From assembly GCA_964511405.1 (NCBI GenBank), contig CAZEFK010000142.1, forward strand, positions 1-18,933: a stretch of DNA of 18,933 nt, given 5' to 3'. The translations under genes and the position numbers were made by a program. This document shows, in pieces, positions 15,590-18,933 of this stretch (within the stretch, counting starts at the first letter, position 1; every line of letters starts with the position of its first letter). The DNA comes from CAZEFK01 sp964511405 (lineage in GTDB: Bacteria; Pseudomonadota; Alphaproteobacteria; Elsterales; Elsteraceae). The notes beneath the pieces are model-generated. The model was given only the letters and a program-made list of their open reading frames with translations. It was not told where the DNA came from and did not search any database.

Positions 15590-16087
15590 TCAGATGGTGG
15601 GCTGGGGAATGCGGGGGTCGGCGACCGGCTCGCCCAGGCGGCGGCGCTTCATCTGCCCGGGTGCCACCTCGATCGCGGCGATGTGATCGCGGTACTGCCG
15701 CAGCGCGGACACGGCCTGGCCGACGAAGTGGTCGATGCCGCTCACGGCCATGTCGACCAGCGTATCGTCGGTGTCGACCAGGAACGGGATATCGCCGTCG
15801 GGGTCGATCCAGGCCATCACCAGGCGGCTGGGCAGGTTCAGGTCGCCGGCCAAATCACACCAGACGATCAGCCATTGGCCGCCGTCGCTGGCATCGCGGT
15901 TGAGCCGGCGGCCGAGGCCGATCGCCCAGTCGATCTGGGCCGGGGTCGGATGGCAGGGCCCGACCGCTCGGCTCTCGATCGAGCCGTCCGGGGCGGCCCA
16001 CACCATCCACCGGGCCGAGCCATGCGCCTCGTTGGCGTGGCGGATGTCGTGGCGGATGAGGTCGAGCAGCTGCTCGTCGTGCTGCAT
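15590..16087 (-). CDS. 165-residue conserved-looking phage protein, unknown function
   Basis: ATG at 16087 lies 8 bp after the 394-residue gene, with a modest GAGG leader inside the gap. The protein is mixed alpha/beta and acidic, with Trp-rich patches (ARWMVWAAPDGSIESR, QWLIVWCDLAGDLNLPSR, MAWIDPDGDIPFLVDTDD). It ends in a helix followed by a basic, Pro-rich tail (MKRRRLGEPVADPRIPQP). Codon use and packing support a real gene; I see no known domain. A larger open frame upstream of this ATG is a shadow of the 394-residue gene. Confidence 0.82.
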   Translation of the reverse strand: MQHDEQLLDLIRHDIRHANEAHGSARWMVWAAPDGSIESRAVGPCHPTPAQIDWAIGLGRRLNRDASDGGQWLIVWCDLAGDLNLPSRLVMAWIDPDGDIPFLVDTDDTLVDMAVSGIDHFVGQAVSALRQYRDHIAAIEVAPGQMKRRRLGEPVADPRIPQPTI

Positions 16088-16095
16088 GGCGAGCC

Positions 16096-17280
16096 TCAGT
16101 TCATCGCGTTGATTTCGAGCCAGTTCAGCGCGATGTCCGACACGGCGGTCGCGGCATTGCCGGTGACCGCGATCAGGATCGCGCCCGACTCTGTCGCGGT
16201 CGCCAGCGCCGGCGAGGTGGTGCCCAGGTGGGCGGCGCCGGCGATCGCCCCGTTCGAGGTGACCAGCTGGGTATTGGAGCCGGCGGCGCCGTACTTGAAG
16301 ACGTTGCCGCTCAGCTGCCAGCCGCCGCCATTGGTGGTCACCGCGCCGGTGGTCGCGATCACCGTGCCGCCGGCGCCGACGGTCGAGCCGACCACCGCGG
16401 TCGACGGGTTCCAGATGAGCTTCACCGTCTTGGTGTTGGCGGTGGCTCCGAAGCTGCCGATCGCCGAGATGGTCAGGCCGCGCCCGGCCTGGTCCAGGGA
16501 ACTCGCCGGCAGCGTGAACACCGCCAGCACATTGTCGGCACCGGTCGCCCCGGGCTGGATACCGGCGGCGCTGATCTGGCGGCTGATGTTGCCCTCCTCC
16601 GGGAACGACGCCGTGCCGCCGCCGAACTGGGTCAGCATCGAGGACGGCTCGACGCCGACGCCCGGAACCACCCCGCCCAGCGACCACACGGCGGCGCCGG
16701 TGGCGGCGCTGAGGCAGGTCCATTCACGGTTGGTCGTGGTGTTGAACCACTCCGAACCCGGGCCATAGCCCTGGGTGTTGTCGTTGCCGACGCCGGGGTC
16801 GGTGGTCGCGGTGAAATTGTTGATGCCGCGGTCGTCGACCCACAGCCCATAGATCGAGACGGCGTTCGGGCCGGCATAGGTGATCAGGAACCGCCCGACG
16901 CAGTTCGGCGCGATCTGGGTGACGCCGCTCAGGGTCACGCCGGCGCCGGCCGCCAGGGTCTGCGGGAACGCCGTGGCGTTGACGATGGTGGCCTCGAAGG
17001 ATTGCCCGACCTGGGCATTGGGCAGCGCCGCGATGATGTTCGCCGCCGTGTCCGTGGTGTCGGTGAACGCAGCCGTGGCGCCGGACCGCGTGATCAGCTG
17101 GCCCGCGATCTGCGCCGCGGTGAGCGTGGTGCCGGCGGCCGCGGCGACCGCCGCGTTGGCCTCGTGCGCGGCCGTGTCGAACAGCGAGCCGACCAGCGCG
17201 CAGAACTGGTCGGCCTTGGCAAAGGTGGACTTGCCGACCAGGCGCACGAGCGCCCGGCCGGTCGGGGTGAAAGCGACCAT
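16096..17280 (-). CDS. 394-residue phage structural protein
   Basis: ATG at 17280 follows GGAGG at ideal spacing, in a leader with a hairpin. The N-terminal 50 residues are Ala-rich helices (FCALVGSLFDTAAHEANAA). Residues about 65-130 have a pattern met in phage virion proteins: AAFTDTTDTAANIIAALPNA, then GQSFEATIVNATAF, TLAAGAGVTLSGVTQI and FLITYAGPNAVSIYGLW. After a Gly/Asn linker, the C-terminal half is a beta-rich domain from ADNVLAVFTLPASSLDQ to SDIALNWLEINAMN. A head fibre or decoration role is plausible because it lies upstream of scaffold and capsid, but I cannot name the family. It is the first structural gene of the packed operon visible here. Confidence 0.85.
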   Translation of the reverse strand: MVAFTPTGRALVRLVGKSTFAKADQFCALVGSLFDTAAHEANAAVAAAAGTTLTAAQIAGQLITRSGATAAFTDTTDTAANIIAALPNAQVGQSFEATIVNATAFPQTLAAGAGVTLSGVTQIAPNCVGRFLITYAGPNAVSIYGLWVDDRGINNFTATTDPGVGNDNTQGYGPGSEWFNTTTNREWTCLSAATGAAVWSLGGVVPGVGVEPSSMLTQFGGGTASFPEEGNISRQISAAGIQPGATGADNVLAVFTLPASSLDQAGRGLTISAIGSFGATANTKTVKLIWNPSTAVVGSTVGAGGTVIATTGAVTTNGGGWQLSGNVFKYGAAGSNTQLVTSNGAIAGAAHLGTTSPALATATESGAILIAVTGNAATAVSDIALNWLEINAMN

Positions 17281-17295
17281 GGAAGCCTCCAGGAT

Positions 17296-17317
17296 GCCGC
17301 CGGAGAAACCGGGCGGC
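17296..17317 (-). promoter_or_regulatory. hairpin in the leader of the 394-residue gene
   Basis: GCCGCC (17296-17301) pairs with GGCGGC (17312-17317), extended by GG/CC around an AGAAA loop with one bulged base. It ends about 15 bp upstream of the start codon, just before the GGAGG. There is no T tract. It could stabilise the 5' end or affect ribosome access; it could also be chance in GC-rich DNA. Confidence 0.3.
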
Positions 17318-17520
17318 GGGTATGGCAGGGGGTAAGCGGAGCCGCGATGGCGGGGGGCGGCGTCCCCGGGGACTATCGGCGTCCGGTGCCGAACCGAAGC
17401 GTCGCCCCAAAATCCGGCGGCGCATCGGGCACGATGGTCACGATAGCGGCGGGGACCTATTCGCGATTGCCCCGCTTCGCAACGGCGATCGCGCGCTCGA
17501 GATCGGTTTGCGGCTTGAAA
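17318..17520 (-). other. intergenic stretch with possible broken small reading frame
   Basis: No confident gene. One minus-strand frame reads VDFKPQTDLERAIAVAKRGNRE, then an amber codon (17457-17459), then VPAAIVTIVPDAPPDFGATL and a stop at 17373. It has a helical look and phage-like codons but no start codon with a ribosome-binding site, and its upstream end abuts the duplicated block. It may be the relic of a gene cut by rearrangement, or chance. From 17318 to 17372 I see only GC-rich sequence. Confidence 0.25.
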
Positions 17521-17696
17521 TCAACAAGCGGCGGCGCGCCGCGGGCAGCGCCTCAGGAAGGCCGGCCCGTCCGGGATGATCCCGGCCCGCTCAAAACCGT
17601 TGGGTCTGGACGGCCCGGGTTGGCCCGGCAGACGTCGCAGGGCTGCGGCTCATGAGCACCGTCGGCACCTCCGGAGCAGGATCCGCGTGCCGACAA
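17521..17696 (-). pseudogene. frameshifted copy A of small Cys-containing ORF
   Basis: Read from TTG at 17696, four bases past the stop of the 100-residue gene, the frame gives LSARGSCSGGADGAHEPQP and a CDVCRANPGRP segment matching copy B. A two-base insertion (four A instead of two on the plus strand, near 17614) then shifts the frame. Correcting it gives ERAGIIPDGPAFLRRCPRRAAAC and a TGA at 17521-17523. That stop lies at the edge of the duplicated unit, so this copy preserves the original end of the ORF while its reading frame is broken. Confidence 0.4.
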
Positions 17697-17699
17697 GGC

Positions 17700-18002
17700 T
17701 CACGGTTCGTCCACAGACTGCTCTGGGCCCGGCCAGATCATATACTCCGGTATTGGCCGATCCCCTTGCTCCGCGAGATACTGCCGCCCTTTTGGTGTAA
17801 TCACGTAATGAGGAAAACCTTCCTTCTGACCCGGCTCGATCGTTAGAAATCCCTCGGCCTCAAGCTCACGCGCAAGCGCCGGAAGCTTTTGGATGCCAAC
17901 CGCATTCATGATTCCCAAAGAGATCTCGACGGAGTACCAATGCCAGTTCTTTCGTGGGTCCGATATTACCTTCAGGATCACGTACCGTTCATCGTCGGTC
18001 AT
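17700..18002 (-). CDS. 100-residue winged-helix-like protein, candidate immunity paralogue A
   Basis: ATG at 18002 is preceded by GGGAGAAGGTGG, the same strong ribosome-binding site as copy B. The protein begins MTDDERYVILKVISDPRKNW and ends PIPEYMIWPGPEQSVDEP. A helix (GIQKLPALARELEAEGFL) is followed by a wing-like beta hairpin (TIEPGQKEGFPHYVITP) and KGRQYL, the layout of small winged-helix domains. It differs from copy B by scattered substitutions (WHWYSVEISLGIMNA versus WNWYSVERAFGLMNV) and two extra residues, and has stayed open, so selection may keep both. Immediately upstream is only a broken piece of the toxin-like gene. Immunity versus regulator cannot be decided from sequence. Confidence 0.75.
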   Translation of the reverse strand: MTDDERYVILKVISDPRKNWHWYSVEISLGIMNAVGIQKLPALARELEAEGFLTIEPGQKEGFPHYVITPKGRQYLAEQGDRPIPEYMIWPGPEQSVDEP

Positions 18003-18143
18003 CCACCTTCTCCCTTCGCAGCGCATCCGGGTGATACAGGTTCTCATCCTTCAAGCGATAGTCTTCCAGGGTTGCCGTATGGGCGTTGTTCCAAAGTTCA
18101 TGCTTGGCGTCTGCGTCTTCAGGTACGCCGGACTCCCAGCCAA
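17999..18143 (-). pseudogene. truncated, frameshifted toxin-like C-terminal remnant
   Basis: The minus strand reads GWESGVPEDADAKHELWNN, then AHTATLEDYRLKDENLYHP, almost the same as the end of the 84-residue protein, then DAL. A one-base deletion (CTTCGCAG versus CTTCGACAG on the plus strand) changes the last residues and removes the stop. The first half of the gene is missing; the junction at 18141-18143 joins it to the end of the Cys-containing ORF of copy B. It has no start and cannot make the full protein. Confidence 0.75.
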
Positions 18144-18313
18144 CAAGCGTCGGCGCGCCGCGGGCAGCGCTTCAGGAAGGGCGGCTCGTCCGGGATGATC
18201 CCGGCCCGCTCAACCGTTGGGCCTGGACGGCCCGGGTTGGCCCGGCAGGCGTCGCAGGGCTGCGGCTCATGAGCACCGTCGGCATCTCCGGAGCAGGATC
18301 CGCGTGCCGACAA
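18119..18313 (-). CDS. small Cys-containing ORF, copy B (end altered by duplication junction)
   Basis: TTG at 18313 lies three bases after the stop of the 98-residue gene and gives 64 residues. Core: HEPQPCDACRANPGRPGP with a CxxC pair, then ERAGIIPDEPPFLKRCPRRA. Codon use looks genuine. The original C-terminus (RRAAAC then stop, inferred from copy A) is replaced by a read-through tail (WLGVRRT) because the duplication junction removed the stop. The start codon is weak and the ribosome-binding site poor, so expression is doubtful. Function unknown; a zinc-binding knuckle is conceivable but only three cysteines precede the junction codon. Confidence 0.35.
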   Translation of the reverse strand: MSARGSCSGDADGAHEPQPCDACRANPGRPGPTVERAGIIPDEPPFLKRCPRRADACWLGVRRT

Positions 18314-18755
18314 GACTCAAGGTTCGTCCACAGACCGCTCTGGGCCCCGCCAAATCATATATTCCGGTATTGGCCGATCCCCTTGCTGCGCGAGATACTG
18401 CCGTCCTTTTGGTGTAATCACGTAAAGGTCTTCCTTCTGGCCTGGCTCCATGGTTAGAAATCCCTCGGCCGCAAGCTCACGCGCGAGCGCCGGAAGCTTC
18501 TGGATGCCAACCACATTCATGAGCCCAAAAGCCCGCTCTACGGAGTACCAATTCCAATTCTTACCCGAATCCGATATTACCTTCAGGATCACGTACCGTT
18601 CATCGTCTGTCATCCACCTTCTCCCTTCGACAGCGCATCCGGGTGATACAGGTTCTCGTCCTTCAAACGATAGTCTTCCAGGGTTGCCGTATGGGCGTTG
18701 TTCCAAAGTTCATGCCTGGCGTCAGCGTCTTCAGGTACGCCGGACTCCCAGCCAA
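18141..18755. repeat. tandem duplication, copy B
   Basis: Second copy of the block at 17522-18143. The two share CAA at the junction (18141-18143), consistent with illegitimate recombination at a 3-base microhomology. On the right, similarity stops after GCCAA at 18755, inside the 84-residue gene; sequence beyond is unique. Confidence 0.9.
18317..18613 (-). CDS. 98-residue winged-helix-like protein, candidate immunity protein B
   Basis: ATG at 18613 overlaps the stop of the 84-residue toxin-like gene (ATGA) and has GGGAGAAGGTGG just upstream; a longer upstream frame is a shadow. The sequence MTDDERYVILKVISDSGKNW leads into a helix (GIQKLPALARELAAEGFL), a wing-like hairpin (TMEPGQKEDLYVITP) and KGRQYLAQQGDRPIPEYMIW. 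In polymorphic-toxin systems the cognate immunity gene sits directly downstream of the toxin C-terminus, as here. The fold pattern would equally suit a small DNA-binding regulator of the locus. A close paralogue lies 611 bp further along. Confidence 0.78.
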   Translation of the reverse strand: MTDDERYVILKVISDSGKNWNWYSVERAFGLMNVVGIQKLPALARELAAEGFLTMEPGQKEDLYVITPKGRQYLAQQGDRPIPEYMIWRGPERSVDEP

Positions 18756-18864
18756 GGTTTGTGTAACGACGGCATTCCCTAATCTCATGTGTGTAGAAAT
18801 TCAAGTCATACTGCGTGGGCGCCAGCTTACCATCGGCAATTTGCTGCAATCGAGACAGCATCAC
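18610..18864 (-). CDS. polymorphic-toxin C-terminus-like protein (possibly orphan fragment)
   Basis: The 84-residue frame (GTG 18864 or ATG 18861) contains LAPTQYDLNFYTHEIRECRR, a long helix around HELWNNAHTATLEDY and a final LYHPDAL. The H-E-x-x-E helix, AHxxTL helix and LYHPD ending resemble C-terminal segments of RHS/FHA-type polymorphic toxins as I remember them. There is no ribosome-binding site. Upstream the frame stays open as RDKGGLRTALTDGPNGV to a TAA at 18913-18915, so it looks like the detached tail of a larger protein rather than a normal gene. Another frame at the edge ends at 18894 (TFAQVPNATKVA then stop) and could be the end of the preceding gene. Function is inferred; this C-terminal segment could also be non-toxic. 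Confidence 0.6.
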   Translation of the reverse strand: MMLSRLQQIADGKLAPTQYDLNFYTHEIRECRRYTNLGWESGVPEDADARHELWNNAHTATLEDYRLKDENLYHPDALSKGEGG

Positions 18865-18933
18865 ACCATTGGGGCCATCCGTAAGCGCTGTTCTCAGGCC
18901 ACCTTTGTCGCGTTAGGGACTTGAGCGAAGGTC

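Larger units (their letters stand above)
17522..18143. repeat. tandem duplication, copy A (about 620 bp)
   Basis: This block is a diverged direct repeat of 18141-18755. It holds, in minus-strand order, the 3' part of the toxin-like gene, a 100-residue paralogue and the Cys-containing ORF. The offset to copy B shifts from 619 to 612 bp along its length because of small indels (a two-base and a six-base insertion, among others), so the duplication is not recent. Confidence 0.9.

Noticed and set aside
15203..16768. Long plus-strand frame opposite the 394-, 165- and 95-residue genes
   Set aside because: It spans three well-packed minus-strand genes with good ribosome-binding sites and has shadow-like composition.
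17522..18755. Insertion sequence or transposon as the cause of the repeat
   Set aside because: There is no transposase and no terminal inverted repeats; the copies are direct and adjacent with a 3-base microhomology.

Overview
The window is a GC-rich stretch of phage or prophage DNA. Every gene I can support lies on the minus strand, so transcription runs from high to low coordinates. It encodes the head and tail module of a short-tailed (podovirus-like) phage. The high GC content, the strong G/C bias at third codon positions and the Shine-Dalgarno leaders (GAGG, GGAGG) fit a phage or prophage of a GC-rich proteobacterium, possibly an alphaproteobacterium. The host genus cannot be read from this window. 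No integrase, terminase, portal, attachment site, tRNA or clearly bacterial gene is visible, so virus and integrated prophage cannot be told apart.

Region by region, in transcription order. (1) 18933-17521 is less GC-rich accessory DNA. It holds an 84-residue protein resembling the C-terminal tail of polymorphic toxins. A 98-residue winged-helix-like protein overlaps it by ATGA, and a small Cys-containing ORF follows. A segment of about 620 bp covering part of this set is tandemly duplicated, leaving a second 100-residue paralogue behind a truncated, frameshifted toxin remnant. (2) 17520-17281 is non-coding, or holds only broken reading frames. (3) 17280-12255 is the head module: three beta-rich or unknown virion proteins, a coiled-coil scaffolding-like protein, an N4-gp56-family major capsid protein, a small virion protein, a strong UUCG hairpin and a small acidic-tailed protein. 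(4) 12258-11554 is a P22 gp4-like head-to-tail adaptor. (5) 11543-4734 is a receptor-recognition block: a tail fibre with a carbohydrate-binding-like segment, a small beta protein, an 892-residue collar plus propeller-like protein, two smaller proteins and a 661-residue beta-helix tailspike. (6) 4628-3840 is a secreted-protein gene with a clear signal peptide and a candidate promoter of its own, looking like a lysogenic-conversion (moron) gene. (7) 3719-245 holds a 591-residue protein with a lysozyme-like N-terminal motif and three exact-period 37-residue repeats, a P22 gp10-like tail hub and an 85-residue protein. It ends at a textbook intrinsic terminator (212-181). (8) A further reading frame runs off the left edge.

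How the parts work together: scaffold and capsid proteins build the head, the gp4-like and gp10-like proteins plug the portal and form the short tail, and the fibre, collar and spike proteins bind and perhaps digest the host surface. The 591-residue protein may be a virion-carried peptidoglycan enzyme. Many genes are joined by ATGA or GTGA stop/start overlaps. The parts least explained by standard phage biology are the duplicated toxin/immunity-like locus at the right end and the exported-protein gene inserted between the tailspike and the tail-hub genes.
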